The position numbers and the translations under genes were made by a program. The notes beneath the pieces were generated by a model, which was given only the letters and a program-made list of their open reading frames with translations, was not told the DNA's origin and searched no databases. A stretch of DNA of 64,000 nucleotides. Source: an uncultured Pelagibacteraceae bacterium (lineage in GTDB: Bacteria > Pseudomonadota > Alphaproteobacteria > Pelagibacterales > Pelagibacteraceae). This document shows, one piece after another, positions 39,982-50,894 of the stretch (positions are counted from its first letter, which is position 1; each line of letters starts with the position of its first letter). The DNA is taken from contig CACHVY010000001.1 in assembly GCA_902583455.1 (NCBI GenBank), positions 124,001 to 188,000 of the forward strand, in the 5' to 3' direction.

Positions 39982-41516
39982 ATAAAAAAATTAAAAGAGC
40001 CCTTATATCGGTCTCTGATAAATCTCATCTTAATAAAATATTACCAACTCTTAAAAAATTTAAAATAGAAATTTTAAGTTCTGGAGGAACTTATAAATAT
40101 ATAAAAAAACATGGATTTAAATGTACTGAAATAAGTGATTTTACAAATTTTCAGGAAATTTTAGACGGCAGAGTAAAAACCCTCCATCCAAAAATACATT
40201 CTGGAATACTATTTAAAAGGGGGAATAAAAAGCATTTAAATCAAATGAAAATTCAAGATTTTAAAAATATAGATCTTGTGATAGTTAACTTTTACCCTTT
40301 TGAAAAAACTGTTTTAAAAACAAATGATGAAAACAAAATAATAGAAAACATTGACATTGGTGGTCCAGCACTTGTTAGATCGGCCGCAAAAAACTTTAGA
40401 GATGTAGTGGTAATAACTTCAAATTATCAATTAGAAAATTTAACTCACGAGATGAATATTAACAAAGGTTTTACATCCTTAAAATTCAGAAAGAACTTAT
40501 CTCAAGAAGCTTTTAATGAAACTGCTTATTACGACTCAAGTATTTCAAAATATTTTAATAAAATTAATGGTTGCAGTTTTCCAAAGAAAATAACTATCAA
40601 TGGAAAACTAGTTAATAAATTAAGGTATGGAGAAAATCCACATCAATTAGGAGCAATTTATTCAAGAAATAATTTTAATGAGTTAGAAAAATTAAATGGT
40701 AAAGATTTGAGTTACAATAATTATAATGATATTTATTATGGACTTGATATTGTAAATAGCTTACCAAAAGAAAAAGGTACTATTATAATCAAACATGCGA
40801 ATCCCTCAGGTGTATCAATTAATAAAAAACAAATATATAGCTTCAAACAAGCTTATAATTGTGATCCTGTAAGTGCATTTGGTGGTGTAATTATTTGTAA
40901 TTATAAGATTAATTATGAAACCGCCAAGGAGATAAATAAGAAATTTTTTGAAGTCATAGTTGCAAAGGATTTTAATTATAAAGCTCTTTCAATTCTAAAG
41001 AAAAAAAAAAACTTAAGAATTATAAAGAATAATCAAAAATATGAATCTAATGAAATTATAATTAACACACTTTCTAGAAACTTAATTTTGCAAAATTCTG
41101 ATAATGACAAATTTGACAAAAAAAACTTTAAAATAGTTTCAAAAAGGAAACCTAGTAAAAAAATATTAAATGATCTTATTTTTGCTTTCAATATATGTAG
41201 ATTTGTAAAATCTAATGCAGTTGTATTAACAAATGATTTTTCGACCGTAGGTATTGGCTCAGGACAGCCTAGTAGGCTGGATAGTTGTGAAATTGCAGTA
41301 AGCAAAATGCGAAAGTTTAATCACAAAACAGAAAATTTAGTTGCAGCCTCAGATGCTTTTTTTCCTTTTGTTGATGGAATTGAATTACTTATTCAATCTG
41401 GTGTGAAGGCAATCATTCAACCTTACGGGTCTATAAGAGATAAAGAAATTATAAAATTTGCTAACGATACAAATACTGTGCTGGTTTTTTCGAAAACTAG
41501 ACACTTTAGACATTAA
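39978..41516 (+). CDS. purH: Bifunctional AICAR formyltransferase / IMP cyclohydrolase
   Basis: RALISVSDKSHL, GGTYKYIKKHG, DGRVKTLHPKIHSGIL, IIKHANPSGVSI, AASDAFFPFVDGIE. Confidence 0.97.
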   Translation: MNKKIKRALISVSDKSHLNKILPTLKKFKIEILSSGGTYKYIKKHGFKCTEISDFTNFQEILDGRVKTLHPKIHSGILFKRGNKKHLNQMKIQDFKNIDLVIVNFYPFEKTVLKTNDENKIIENIDIGGPALVRSAAKNFRDVVVITSNYQLENLTHEMNINKGFTSLKFRKNLSQEAFNETAYYDSSISKYFNKINGCSFPKKITINGKLVNKLRYGENPHQLGAIYSRNNFNELEKLNGKDLSYNNYNDIYYGLDIVNSLPKEKGTIIIKHANPSGVSINKKQIYSFKQAYNCDPVSAFGGVIICNYKINYETAKEINKKFFEVIVAKDFNYKALSILKKKKNLRIIKNNQKYESNEIIINTLSRNLILQNSDNDKFDKKNFKIVSKRKPSKKILNDLIFAFNICRFVKSNAVVLTNDFSTVGIGSGQPSRLDSCEIAVSKMRKFNHKTENLVAASDAFFPFVDGIELLIQSGVKAIIQPYGSIRDKEIIKFANDTNTVLVFSKTRHFRH

Positions 41517-41851
41517 ATAATTTTATCAATTTTAGCAGCAAGGATGAAATCGCTCTCTGCAAGTCCGTTTATGGCATGGGTAAATATTTTTATTTTTGCA
41601 TATCCCCAGCCAAACCATATATCTGGATGATGTCCTTCTTTTTCAGCAATTTCTCCAACTTTATTAACAAAATTTTGAGCAATTATAAAATTTTCAAATT
41701 TAAATTCTTTTAATAAATAAAAATTTTCATTTTCATTTTTTTTAACGTCCCACCCATCAACTTTTTTCAAGTATTTATGAATTTCGCTTAAATTAAAAGA
41801 CGGTATTCCTCCCTCACACGGCACACATTTTTTTTTTGATAAATCTTCCAT
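41513..41851 (-). CDS. phhB: 4a-hydroxytetrahydrobiopterin dehydratase (start corrected to ATG at 41851; the longer ORF runs into a tRNA)
   Basis: GWDVKKNENENFYLLKEFKFENFIIAQNFVNKVGEIAEKEGHHPDIWFGWGYAKIKIFTHAINGLAESDF. Confidence 0.9.
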   Translation of the reverse strand: MEDLSKKKCVPCEGGIPSFNLSEIHKYLKKVDGWDVKKNENENFYLLKEFKFENFIIAQNFVNKVGEIAEKEGHHPDIWFGWGYAKIKIFTHAINGLAESDFILAAKIDKII

Positions 41852-41859
41852 ATGTTTTT

Positions 41860-41934
41860 TGGAGCGGGCAATGGGACTTGAACCCACGACCTTCTCGTTG
41901 GCAACGAGACGCTCTACCACTGAGCTACGCCCGC
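41860..41934 (-). tRNA. tRNA-Gly(GCC), CCA encoded
   Basis: Reverse strand GCGGGCGTAGCTCAGTGGTAGAGCGTCTCGTTGCCAACGAGAAGGTCGTGGGTTCAAGTCCCATTGCCCGCTCCA; 7-bp acceptor, anticodon GCC, intact TPC arm. Confidence 0.97.
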
Positions 41935-41990
41935 TTATTATATAATTTTAAATTAAAGGCTTTTGGCAAATTAAGCAATAGGCATTTTTG

Positions 41991-43427
41991 TTAACAATTA
42001 TCAAAATATTCTTTGTAAGGTAAAAATTTATCACTGTCGTACTTAAAAATTTTTTTTCTGATTTGTATATTGCTTGCCGTGGTACATATGAGGTCTTTCC
42101 TGTCATAGTATTCAAGAACTTTTTTAGACCAATTAAGTTTACAAAAAGACATTATTTCCTTCGAAGTATCTTCTGGGAATTCTGTTAACCTTTTTAAATC
42201 TACATTTAATATATTTTTTTTATAATATTTTTCTAATCTTTTTAATTTGGAATTATAAATAGAAATATATTCTTTAATATTTTCAATGCTATGGGCCCAT
42301 GGTAAATTATTTAAACATTGCTGATAGATTGCAATAAGATTATGAAAACTATCTCTTTTGCAATTTATTATTTTTGTATTAGGGAACAGTTTAAGAAAAA
42401 TCTCCGAAAAAAAAAAGTTTGTCATAGTCCTATCAATTAATTTGAATTTCTCAGGTTTAATATAGAGTAATCTTTTGTAACTGCTTATGATATCTTTTCT
42501 CAAGAAACTTACATCTACTATAATGGATTTTTCAATCTCATAAATTTTCTCATTTATTTGAGAGTTTTGTAAAGCTTTTTGTACGATAAAATTTTCACCT
42601 GCATTATAAATTTTTTCATCTCCTGAGGTTATTATTGTTTCCACTAAGGTTGTGCCAGTTCTTGGAATCCCAAAAATAAGTATCGGTTCAATATCGCTTA
42701 ATTTATTTTTATCATTATTTTTGAACAAGATATTCTTGTTCAGCATTTTTGGAATAGTCTTTAACCAATAGTCAGCAGCATCTTTATTTAATGGGTCTGA
42801 ATTAAAAAAAATCTTATGACCTTTGGATAATTCGCTTATTTCCTTATTTATTTCTTTTTTTCTTCTATAATTTTTTGCTAGAACAAAATGACCGTAAGCA
42901 ATATTTTTATCATTTGAAATTTTATTTAATTTCAATTCATCATCAATTTTTTTTATAATTTTTGCTGTTATTAAATTTTCATCAAGCCGTTGTAAGTTAA
43001 AATATGCAGTATAATTTTTGTCATTAATTTTTAATACTCTAAGATAATATTTCTTTGCAAGTTCTAATTCACCCTTATCTTCGTATAATGAAGCTAGATT
43101 AAAAAGAGCCGGTACAAACTTTTCATCATATGAGATTGACTCTTGATAAAATTTTTCAGCTTCAGTATATTTTTTCTCAAGTTTATTTACATCTCCTAAA
43201 CAATTTAATGCAAATATATTATTTTTATCTAAAATAAGCATTTTCTCTAAAAAAATCCTAGTTTTTTTAGTGTCGTTTTTTTTTATGTAAATTTGGGCAA
43301 TTAGTTTTAATGTATTTAAATTTTTATTTTTGATTTTAGAGAGAAAATATAATGAATTATCAAATTGATTTTGTTTATAATATTCTACTCCTTTAGAATA
43401 CAGAACTTCATCACTAAAATCGCTCAT
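41991..43427 (-). CDS. TPR repeat protein with PAPS-type sulfotransferase domain
   Basis: N-terminal TPRs; ILIFGIPRTGTTLVETIITSGDEKIYNAGE (5'-phosphosulfate loop). Confidence 0.87.
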   Translation of the reverse strand: MSDFSDEVLYSKGVEYYKQNQFDNSLYFLSKIKNKNLNTLKLIAQIYIKKNDTKKTRIFLEKMLILDKNNIFALNCLGDVNKLEKKYTEAEKFYQESISYDEKFVPALFNLASLYEDKGELELAKKYYLRVLKINDKNYTAYFNLQRLDENLITAKIIKKIDDELKLNKISNDKNIAYGHFVLAKNYRRKKEINKEISELSKGHKIFFNSDPLNKDAADYWLKTIPKMLNKNILFKNNDKNKLSDIEPILIFGIPRTGTTLVETIITSGDEKIYNAGENFIVQKALQNSQINEKIYEIEKSIIVDVSFLRKDIISSYKRLLYIKPEKFKLIDRTMTNFFFSEIFLKLFPNTKIINCKRDSFHNLIAIYQQCLNNLPWAHSIENIKEYISIYNSKLKRLEKYYKKNILNVDLKRLTEFPEDTSKEIMSFCKLNWSKKVLEYYDRKDLICTTASNIQIRKKIFKYDSDKFLPYKEYFDNC

Positions 43428-43474
43428 AAATATAGATTTTAATTAAATATTAAATAACCTTTTTATATATAATA

Positions 43475-44173
43475 ATGCATCAATATGAACATAGATCTTT
43501 TAGTTATTATTTGTTATTTCTAAACGATATGAATAAAATTAACAATCTTCCAGATACATTAAGGGTATTTCCGCTTTCAAATTTTATATTTTTTCCAAAA
43601 ACATCTGCACCACTTAATATTTTTGAACCAAGATATATTCAAATGATTGATGAAAGCATAAAATCCAATAGAATGATTGGTATGATACAGCCAAAAGGAT
43701 TAACAAACCCAAAAAGGACAGAACTTTTTAAAGTCGGGTGCTTGGGAAAAATATCTAGTTTTAACGAAACAGATGATGGTAGATATATTGTAGTTTTAAG
43801 TGGGATAACAAGATTTAATTTAGACGAAGAAATAGAAAATACAAAACTTTTTAGAGAATTTAAGATAAATTATAAGGGTTTTGAAAAAGATATAGATTAT
43901 AAAGAAGAAAGTATAAATTTTTCTGATGTAAATCTTATTTTTAATGATCTTAAAAATATTTTTGAAAAACAAGGTTACATAATAAACTGGAATGAACTTG
44001 AGAAACAAAGTTTAGACCAAACCATAAATACTCTTTCTATGGCATCTCCGTTTTCAAAAGAAGAAAAACAAATGCTTTTAGAAGCGAAAGATTTAGTATC
44101 TAGAAAAAAAAAACTTGAACAAATAATAAAACTTTATACCCCTGATAACTTCAGCAATAAAACATTACAATAG
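43475..44173 (+). CDS. LON peptidase substrate-binding (N-terminal) domain protein
   Basis: LRVFPLSNFIFFPKTSAPLNIFEPRYIQMIDES...MIGMIQP...GCLGKISSFNETDDGRYIVVLSGITRF. Confidence 0.9.
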   Translation: MHQYEHRSFSYYLLFLNDMNKINNLPDTLRVFPLSNFIFFPKTSAPLNIFEPRYIQMIDESIKSNRMIGMIQPKGLTNPKRTELFKVGCLGKISSFNETDDGRYIVVLSGITRFNLDEEIENTKLFREFKINYKGFEKDIDYKEESINFSDVNLIFNDLKNIFEKQGYIINWNELEKQSLDQTINTLSMASPFSKEEKQMLLEAKDLVSRKKKLEQIIKLYTPDNFSNKTLQ

Positions 44174-45304
44174 TTATAAACTAATACCTCTTTCAGCGAA
44201 ATTTTCTATTTTTTTCTTAATAAATTTATTTTTATTTATAAATTCAAAGAGATTATCAATAGATTTAATATTGTAATTATTGCTCAACTTAAAAAATTCA
44301 TGAATAAAATCTACTCCCATTGCAAAAATAAAATTTGAATTTTTTCTTTTAACTTCAAACTTTTCTAAAACTGTATCTAAATTTAGTCCTAGATCTAGAT
44401 TTTTATCAATCATTTGACTCAAAATTTTGATATCTCTCAAAGTCATATTAAACCCTTGTCCAGCAAGTGGATGTATTTTATGCAAAGCATCTCCAAAGGA
44501 TAAAATATTTTTATAGAAATAATTACGGGCGAGAGATAAATTTATTGGGAATTGTTGAAGCTTTCCAAATTTTTTTATTTTGTAACGATTGTTGTATTGC
44601 TTTATTAACTTAATAACACTCAACTTATTTTTTATTATATTTTTATCAAATACAGAAAAAACAATTGAAGTTTGTTTATTTGATATCGGCAAAAAAGCTA
44701 AGGGACCGCAGTTCGTAAAATATTGTTCAGCAACATTATTATTTAAATTATTATGATTAATTATAGTAGTAAATGCTGTACTATTATAATTTTTCTCAAT
44801 GCGCTTACTAAAATGCTTTTTAAATAATAAATTATTCACATCTGTAATAATAATTATTTCAAAATTTTTTTTGGGTAAATTTAAAAATGATTTATAACTA
44901 TTTATTCTTTTAATCTTAATCAGATTATTCTTTTTAATTGAGATTTCTAATGACTTATAAAAATCGTTATAAGATGTCATAAAAAAACTATTTTTTTTAG
45001 GGTTAAAATTTAAAAAGCTTTTTGAGTTGTCACCTCTATACAAGTTAATTTTTTTTATATCCCAGCAATCTTTTTTATATAAAATTTTTTGTCCCTCTAA
45101 AAATTCAATACTGTTGTTAGACAATCCAATTGTTCTTGAAATTGTATTTGCTGTATTTTTTGACACTTTATTATTAGAGTAATACAATTCTACATTAATA
45201 CCTTTATTAATTAAAATTTTGGATAATACCAGCGTTGTTAAATTTTTTCCTATTAAGCAGACATTCATTTTTTTAATTTTAACAATAAATATTAAATGAT
45301 ACAA
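44174..45304 (-). CDS. UbiH/UbiF-family FAD-dependent monooxygenase (ubiquinone hydroxylase-like)
   Basis: NVCLIGKNLTTLVLSKILINKGI; LSFGDALHKIHPLAGQGFNMTLRDIKIL. Confidence 0.83.
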   Translation of the reverse strand: MYHLIFIVKIKKMNVCLIGKNLTTLVLSKILINKGINVELYYSNNKVSKNTANTISRTIGLSNNSIEFLEGQKILYKKDCWDIKKINLYRGDNSKSFLNFNPKKNSFFMTSYNDFYKSLEISIKKNNLIKIKRINSYKSFLNLPKKNFEIIIITDVNNLLFKKHFSKRIEKNYNSTAFTTIINHNNLNNNVAEQYFTNCGPLAFLPISNKQTSIVFSVFDKNIIKNKLSVIKLIKQYNNRYKIKKFGKLQQFPINLSLARNYFYKNILSFGDALHKIHPLAGQGFNMTLRDIKILSQMIDKNLDLGLNLDTVLEKFEVKRKNSNFIFAMGVDFIHEFFKLSNNYNIKSIDNLFEFINKNKFIKKKIENFAERGISL

Positions 45305-45324
45305 AGTGGTAATTTTGATTCTTT

Positions 45325-47394
45325 ATGAATATTAAAAAAAACGTTGAAAAAGTTAAGAATTTCGCCCTAAAAAGATTGATTGAGATTATTGGAGTTTTAA
45401 TACTAATTTTATCAATTCTAATCTTAGTAGCATTAATTAGTTATAGCCCTGAAGATCCAAATTTTATTTATCCTGAAAATCAAAAAATTAAGAATTTTTT
45501 AGGTATCAATGGAAGTATAAGCGCAGATTTTTTATTACAATCTATTGGGCTAATTTCTTATTTTTTACCCATAACTTTATTTTTTTTATCAATAACAATA
45601 ATTTATTATAAAACTTTAGTTCAATTTGTTAGTAGTTTATTTTATATAGTTTGTTATTCACTATTCGGAACCGTTTTTCTAACACAGTTTCACAAAGAAG
45701 CTTTTTTTCTTATAGTAAATGGAAATGGCGGATTTGTTGGTGACTATTTTTACAACAAAATATTTTTTGATATTGTTAATTTAAATATTGAAATTTCATA
45801 TTATACCCAAATATTACTATTTATAATATTTTTTCTTATTAGTTTAAATTTTAGATTGATCTTGTTATCAAATCTCATAAAATTTTTTAAAAACAGAAGG
45901 AGTATTGACTCAATAGAAGTTTCAAAATATAAAAAAGAAGATGCTATAAAAATAGATAGTATTCAAGAAACATTTTCCTTTGATCAAAAAGCAGGAACTA
46001 CAAGTTCGCAAGGAAGAATTTTTAATTTACCAAAGCTTGAATTATTAGAAGAAATAAAATCAAAAAATAAAAAAAATAACTTGAGGAATGACATAAACGA
46101 AGAGTTTCTCGAAAAAATACTTTTAGACTTTGGGGTTGAGGGTAAAATTAGAAAGATTAGTCCGGGTCCAGTCGTGACTTTAAATGAATTTGAACCAGCG
46201 GCTGGGGTAAAGGTTTCTAAAATAATAAATTTATCTGATGATATAGCTCGAAATACAAGTTCAGAGTCTGCAAGAATTTCTGTTATCCCAGGTTCAAGTT
46301 CAGTTGGTATTGAATTACCAAATTTAGAAAGAGATAATGTTTTATTAAGAGAAATATTAAGTAGTCCAAAGTTCAATAATAAAGATTTTATTTTACCTAT
46401 AGCACTTGGAAAAACTATATCTGGCCAACCATTAATTGGTGACTTATCAACCATGCCTCATTTGCTAATTGCGGGTACAACCGGTTCAGGTAAGTCAGTT
46501 TGTATAAATACCATTCTTCTATCACTTTTATTCAGACACAAACCTGATCTTTGTAAATTTATACTAATCGATCCAAAGATGCTTGAACTTTCGACTTACG
46601 AGGGAATTCCTCATCTTTTGTGCCCGGTGATTACCGAGGCAAAAAAAGCTGCAACAGTTTTAGGTTGGGTGGTTAAAGAAATGGAAAATAGATATAAATT
46701 AATGACAAAAGTTGGTGTAAAAAATATTGGAGGATATAATTCTAAGCATAAATTACCTATGCCTTATATTGTTGTCATAGTTGATGAGATGTCAGATTTA
46801 ATGCTAGTAGCAGGTAAAGAAATTGAAAATTATATCCAAAAACTCTCCCAAATGGCTAGGGCAGCAGGAATACATATAATAATGGCTACCCAAAGACCCA
46901 GTGTTGACGTTATAACTGGAACTATTAAAGCCAATTTTCCAACAAGAGTGTCCTTCCAAGTTTCTTCAAAAATAGATAGTAGAACTATATTGGGTGAACA
47001 AGGTGCAGAACAACTTTTAGGAAAGGGAGACATGTTGTTTATGTCCTCTGCAAATAGGATAACAAGAATTCATGCTCCTTATGTATCTGAAGATGAAATT
47101 GAAAAAATTAATAATTTTTTGAGATCTCAAGGAGAACCTGAATACGTTAATGAAATATTAAATCTATCAGACAAGAATAATAAAAGCTCAGGTTATAATG
47201 AAGAAGATGACCAAATAGATGACCTATATGAGACTGCTTTAGAGATTGTTAAATCAGAGGGCAAAGCCTCAACATCTTTTCTTCAGAGAAAACTACAAAT
47301 TGGTTATAATAGGGCCGCAAGAATAATAGATATGATGGAAGATAAAGGCATTGTTAGCAAAGCAAATCATGTTGGTAAAAGAGAGGTTCTATGA
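45325..47394 (+). CDS. ftsK: DNA translocase FtsK
   Basis: HLLIAGTTGSGKSVCINTIL, VIVDEMSDLMLVAGKEIE, IIMATQRPSVDVITGTIKANFPTR, C-terminal gamma-domain. Confidence 0.96.
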   Translation: MNIKKNVEKVKNFALKRLIEIIGVLILILSILILVALISYSPEDPNFIYPENQKIKNFLGINGSISADFLLQSIGLISYFLPITLFFLSITIIYYKTLVQFVSSLFYIVCYSLFGTVFLTQFHKEAFFLIVNGNGGFVGDYFYNKIFFDIVNLNIEISYYTQILLFIIFFLISLNFRLILLSNLIKFFKNRRSIDSIEVSKYKKEDAIKIDSIQETFSFDQKAGTTSSQGRIFNLPKLELLEEIKSKNKKNNLRNDINEEFLEKILLDFGVEGKIRKISPGPVVTLNEFEPAAGVKVSKIINLSDDIARNTSSESARISVIPGSSSVGIELPNLERDNVLLREILSSPKFNNKDFILPIALGKTISGQPLIGDLSTMPHLLIAGTTGSGKSVCINTILLSLLFRHKPDLCKFILIDPKMLELSTYEGIPHLLCPVITEAKKAATVLGWVVKEMENRYKLMTKVGVKNIGGYNSKHKLPMPYIVVIVDEMSDLMLVAGKEIENYIQKLSQMARAAGIHIIMATQRPSVDVITGTIKANFPTRVSFQVSSKIDSRTILGEQGAEQLLGKGDMLFMSSANRITRIHAPYVSEDEIEKINNFLRSQGEPEYVNEILNLSDKNNKSSGYNEEDDQIDDLYETALEIVKSEGKASTSFLQRKLQIGYNRAARIIDMMEDKGIVSKANHVGKREVL

Positions 47395-47942
47395 TTAGAT
47401 TTATTTTAATTTTTACATTGTTTTTTTATTTTTCTTCTAAAGCTTATTCTGAGATAGCCCAAAAAATCATAAATAATTTAGAAAATTCAAATAATTATAA
47501 ATTTAAATTTACACAAATTATTAACAAAAAAAAAGAAACTGGTAATTGTATTTTAGTATTCAATAGAAAGATTAATTGTAAATACGATGAGTCAGGAAAA
47601 ATCCTCATTTCTGATGGTACAAATCTTATCATAAAAAATAATAACTCTGATATCCCTAATTTTTATAAATTAAAAGATACATCTTTTTATAAACTTCTAG
47701 ATAAAAAACAATTAATCAATGAGGTTGAAACAAATGAAATTGAAAAAGAAAATGGCAAAATATTTATTGTTATCGCTTACCAAGATATCTATATAAAAGT
47801 TTTTTTTGACAAAAAAAAATTATATCTCGAAGGGTGGCAAACGACCGATATATACAATAATTCTGTATTTACTGAAATAAGAATTCAAGAAGTAAATAAA
47901 ATTATAGATAAAAACTTATTTGATATAAACAAATTTAATTAG
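47391..47942 (+). CDS. lolA: Outer-membrane lipoprotein carrier protein LolA
   Basis: Signal peptide; YKFKFTQIINKKKETGNCILVFNRKINCKYD...LISDGTNLIIKN; downstream of ftsK. Confidence 0.82.
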   Translation: MIRFILIFTLFFYFSSKAYSEIAQKIINNLENSNNYKFKFTQIINKKKETGNCILVFNRKINCKYDESGKILISDGTNLIIKNNNSDIPNFYKLKDTSFYKLLDKKQLINEVETNEIEKENGKIFIVIAYQDIYIKVFFDKKKLYLEGWQTTDIYNNSVFTEIRIQEVNKIIDKNLFDINKFN

Positions 47943-48448
47943 CTGTCCAATATATTAACATTCTCTTTTTTGAATACTGTCATTCCTCTTGCTATATAGT
48001 TTTTCAAAGCATTAGGATGATCCAGGGTACAGGTATGAAGCCAAACTCTTTTTATATCTTTTTCGAAACACCTTTTTATAGCTTCACTTAGAGCATATCC
48101 GCCAATACCTTTTCCAATATATTCTTCAAGCAGACCAAAATATGAAATTTCAGTTTCTTTTAATTCTGGGTTATATAAAAGTTCAAAAAAACCTGCTAAA
48201 TCTTTTTTTTCAGTTATTAAATAGGTTTCTAAATTTTTATTTGATATATAATTGATCCATTTTTCATCAGACCAGCTTAATCTATCTAACCATCTGTGTT
48301 TCTTGCCAACTTGCTTGTAAAAAAATTTATTTAATTGAAAATCAGGATTGATTTTATTAATTAATAATTTTATTTTTTTGGTTGAATTAACTTTAAGGTT
48401 TTTTACATCTCTTATTTCTAAAAAATTTCTTTCAACAGAAATCATCAT
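47939..48448 (-). CDS. GNAT-family N-acetyltransferase
   Basis: LAGFFELLYNPELKETEISYFGLLEEYIGKGIGGYALSEAI. Confidence 0.85.
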   Translation of the reverse strand: MMISVERNFLEIRDVKNLKVNSTKKIKLLINKINPDFQLNKFFYKQVGKKHRWLDRLSWSDEKWINYISNKNLETYLITEKKDLAGFFELLYNPELKETEISYFGLLEEYIGKGIGGYALSEAIKRCFEKDIKRVWLHTCTLDHPNALKNYIARGMTVFKKENVNILDS

Positions 48449-48810
48449 TCAACCATTTTACCTACTTTTTCACCACCAAAAAGATGAAAATGCAGGTGAG
48501 GTACTTCTTGTCCACCGTTTTCACTAATATTTGCCAAAGCTCTGTATCCTTTTCCCGTATTAGAAGAAATTTTTAATTTTTGTGCCACTGCATTTATACC
48601 TTTTATCAGTCCTATAATTTCTTTTTCAGAAGCTTTGGAAGCAAAGTCATCCAAATCAATATAGTTTCCTTTAGGTATGACCAATGCGTGTATCTTTTTT
48701 TGAGGATTTATGTCATAGAAAGATAAGACAAATTCATCTTCGTAAATTTTTTTACAAGGAATTTCTCCTCTTAAAATTTTTGCAAAAATATTATTTTCAT
48801 CATATGTCAT
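48445..48810 (-). CDS. HIT-family protein
   Basis: NIFAKILRGEIPCKKIYEDEFVLSFYDI...HALVIPK...GGQEVPHLHFHLFGG. Confidence 0.95.
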   Translation of the reverse strand: MTYDENNIFAKILRGEIPCKKIYEDEFVLSFYDINPQKKIHALVIPKGNYIDLDDFASKASEKEIIGLIKGINAVAQKLKISSNTGKGYRALANISENGGQEVPHLHFHLFGGEKVGKMVE

Positions 48811-49151
48811 TAAAGAACTTCAAGTTTATCTATCACTTTAACAATTTTTTTTCCTGTTAAAACTGCATTTAACCTAGCGCATTCATAAATTGCATTTGAA
48901 TTCTGTTCTGCAATTGTCTTTAGTTCCGTACATTTTGAAACACTATCCATATATAAATGTTCGATCATTTTTGGAGGGTCTCCCAAGTACATGAGCAGCC
49001 CTACAACTTCTTTTTTCTTTTCAATACCTGCGACCTCTTCAATTTCTGCCATTTTATTTGATGTGCCTATCTCAAAATTTTTGAAAGCTACAAAACCCTT
49101 ATAACCAATAAAAGCTATGATTAAAAAAAATATTATTTTTATCTTACCCAT
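48810..49151 (-). CDS. Small membrane-anchored hypothetical protein
   Basis: N-terminal TM; tightly packed in operon with HIT and hisE. Confidence 0.6.
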   Translation of the reverse strand: MGKIKIIFFLIIAFIGYKGFVAFKNFEIGTSNKMAEIEEVAGIEKKKEVVGLLMYLGDPPKMIEHLYMDSVSKCTELKTIAEQNSNAIYECARLNAVLTGKKIVKVIDKLEVL

Positions 49152-49155
49152 AAGT

Positions 49156-49428
49156 TTACTTTTTTCTTTTTTCTAACTCTACCATTATATCCTCAATTTT
49201 TATATTATTTGACTCTAAATAAATTATTAAATGATAAAATACATCTGCAGCCTCGTGAATTTTATTGCTATTTTGCTCAACTGATTGAATAAGCTCATCA
49301 ATCTCCTCTAGCACTTTTTCTTTAATTAAATTTTTGTCTTTTAATAACTTATTTGTATATGAACCGTCTTTAGGTTTTTCTTTTCTTTGTCTTGCGAGAC
49401 TTATTAGATCCTCTAACACATTGAGCAT
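49156..49428 (-). CDS. hisE: Phosphoribosyl-ATP pyrophosphatase
   Basis: LEDLISLARQRKEKPKDGSYTNKLL...KVLEEIDEL...HEAADVFYHLIIYL; adjacent to hisF. Confidence 0.93.
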   Translation of the reverse strand: MLNVLEDLISLARQRKEKPKDGSYTNKLLKDKNLIKEKVLEEIDELIQSVEQNSNKIHEAADVFYHLIIYLESNNIKIEDIMVELEKRKK

Positions 49429-49429
49429 C

Positions 49430-50185
49430 TTAAATTCTAACAGGAATTCCTTTTGAATCCAAATATTCCTTTGCTTCTTTTATAGAGTGTTTTCCATAAT
49501 GAAATATTGAGGCAGCAAGGACGGCACTTGCTTTACCTAATTTAATTCCTTCAACCAAATGATCTAAATTTCCAACTCCTCCAGATGCAATCACTGGTAT
49601 ATTTACCTTAGACGATATTTTTGACATTAATTCAATGTCATAACCAACTTGAGTGCCATCTCTATCCATAGAAGTGACTAATAATTCTCCTGCACCGCAA
49701 TCTTCCATTTTTTTTGCATATTCTATAGCATCTAAACCGGTGTTGTTTCTTCCACCATGTGTGAATATTTCCCAACCTTTTCCATTTTGTTTAGCATCTA
49801 TTGCAACTACAATGCATTGTGAGCCAAATTTTTTTGAGCTATCTACAACTACTTTTGAATTTTGAACTGCCGCAGTATTTATTGAAACTTTATCAGCTCC
49901 ACAATTAAGTAACTTATTAATATCTTCTATACTCCTTATTCCACCACCAACAGTTAAAGGAACAAAACATTTCTTGGAAGTTTTTTCCACTACTTCATAA
50001 ATTGTATCTCTATTTTCATTTGAAGCTGTAATATCCAAAAAACAAATTTCATCTGCTCCACCATCACTGTAAATTTTTGCTTGTTCGACTGGATCACCTG
50101 CGTCCTTTAAATCGACAAAGTTAATACCTTTTACAACACGTCCATTCTTTACATCTAAACAAGGTATAATTCGATTTTTAAGCAT
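49430..50185 (-). CDS. hisF: Imidazole glycerol phosphate synthase cyclase subunit
   Basis: [32 protein letters not shown]. Confidence 0.97.
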   Translation of the reverse strand: MLKNRIIPCLDVKNGRVVKGINFVDLKDAGDPVEQAKIYSDGGADEICFLDITASNENRDTIYEVVEKTSKKCFVPLTVGGGIRSIEDINKLLNCGADKVSINTAAVQNSKVVVDSSKKFGSQCIVVAIDAKQNGKGWEIFTHGGRNNTGLDAIEYAKKMEDCGAGELLVTSMDRDGTQVGYDIELMSKISSKVNIPVIASGGVGNLDHLVEGIKLGKASAVLAASIFHYGKHSIKEAKEYLDSKGIPVRI

Positions 50186-50894
50186 CTTCTTTAACTAACT
50201 CTTCCAGTTTAATATCGCCATCATAAATAGCTTTACCAACTATTATACCTTCAATATTTTCCATATTCTTTGCTTTTTTAACATCATCAATTGATGAAAC
50301 TCCGCCCGATATTATAACCGGGCAATTAGAAATACTTGCAACTTTTGATGTTTCATCAAAATTTGGGCTTTCTTTAGTTCCATCTCTGTTAATATCTGTA
50401 AAAATCAATCTACTCACGCCATAATCATTAACTTCTTTTAAAAAGTCTAAAGTAGATTTATTTGAGCTTTCCTTCCATCCAGATACCGAAAGCTTGCCAT
50501 CCTTTGCATCTAAACCAAGAGCAATCTTTCCAGGAAATTTTTCACACGCTTCTTTTAAAAATTTTTTATCTTTAATTGCAGCACTTCCCAAAATCACTTT
50601 ATCTACTCCAGCATCAATATATTTTTTAATACTATCAAAATTTCTAATGCCTCCACCTATCTCTACCTTAAGATTAGACTTTTTTACTATTTCATGAATA
50701 ATATCAACGTTAACAGTTTCTCCGGTTAGGGCTCCATCCAAATCGACAATGTGTAGATTTTTAAATCCATGACCTTTATAGGTGTTTGCTTGATCAACAG
50801 GAGAATTTTTGTACTCCGTTTTATTGTCAAAATCACCCTTAACTAAGCGTACACATTTTTTACCTTTAATATCTATAGCTGGAAATATTTTCAT
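50178..50894 (-). CDS. hisA: ProFAR isomerase
   Basis: [43 protein letters not shown]. Confidence 0.97.
   Translation of the reverse strand: MKIFPAIDIKGKKCVRLVKGDFDNKTEYKNSPVDQANTYKGHGFKNLHIVDLDGALTGETVNVDIIHEIVKKSNLKVEIGGGIRNFDSIKKYIDAGVDKVILGSAAIKDKKFLKEACEKFPGKIALGLDAKDGKLSVSGWKESSNKSTLDFLKEVNDYGVSRLIFTDINRDGTKESPNFDETSKVASISNCPVIISGGVSSIDDVKKAKNMENIEGIIVGKAIYDGDIKLEELVKEDA

Noticed and set aside
41852-41920. N-terminal extension MVERLVANEKVVGSSPIARSKKH of the 41513-41920 ORF
   Set aside because: It is a translation of the tRNA-Gly gene; the true start is the ATG at 41851.
45984-46454. 156-aa minus-strand ORF inside ftsK
   Set aside because: Antisense to conserved ftsK coding sequence; no recognisable family or start context.
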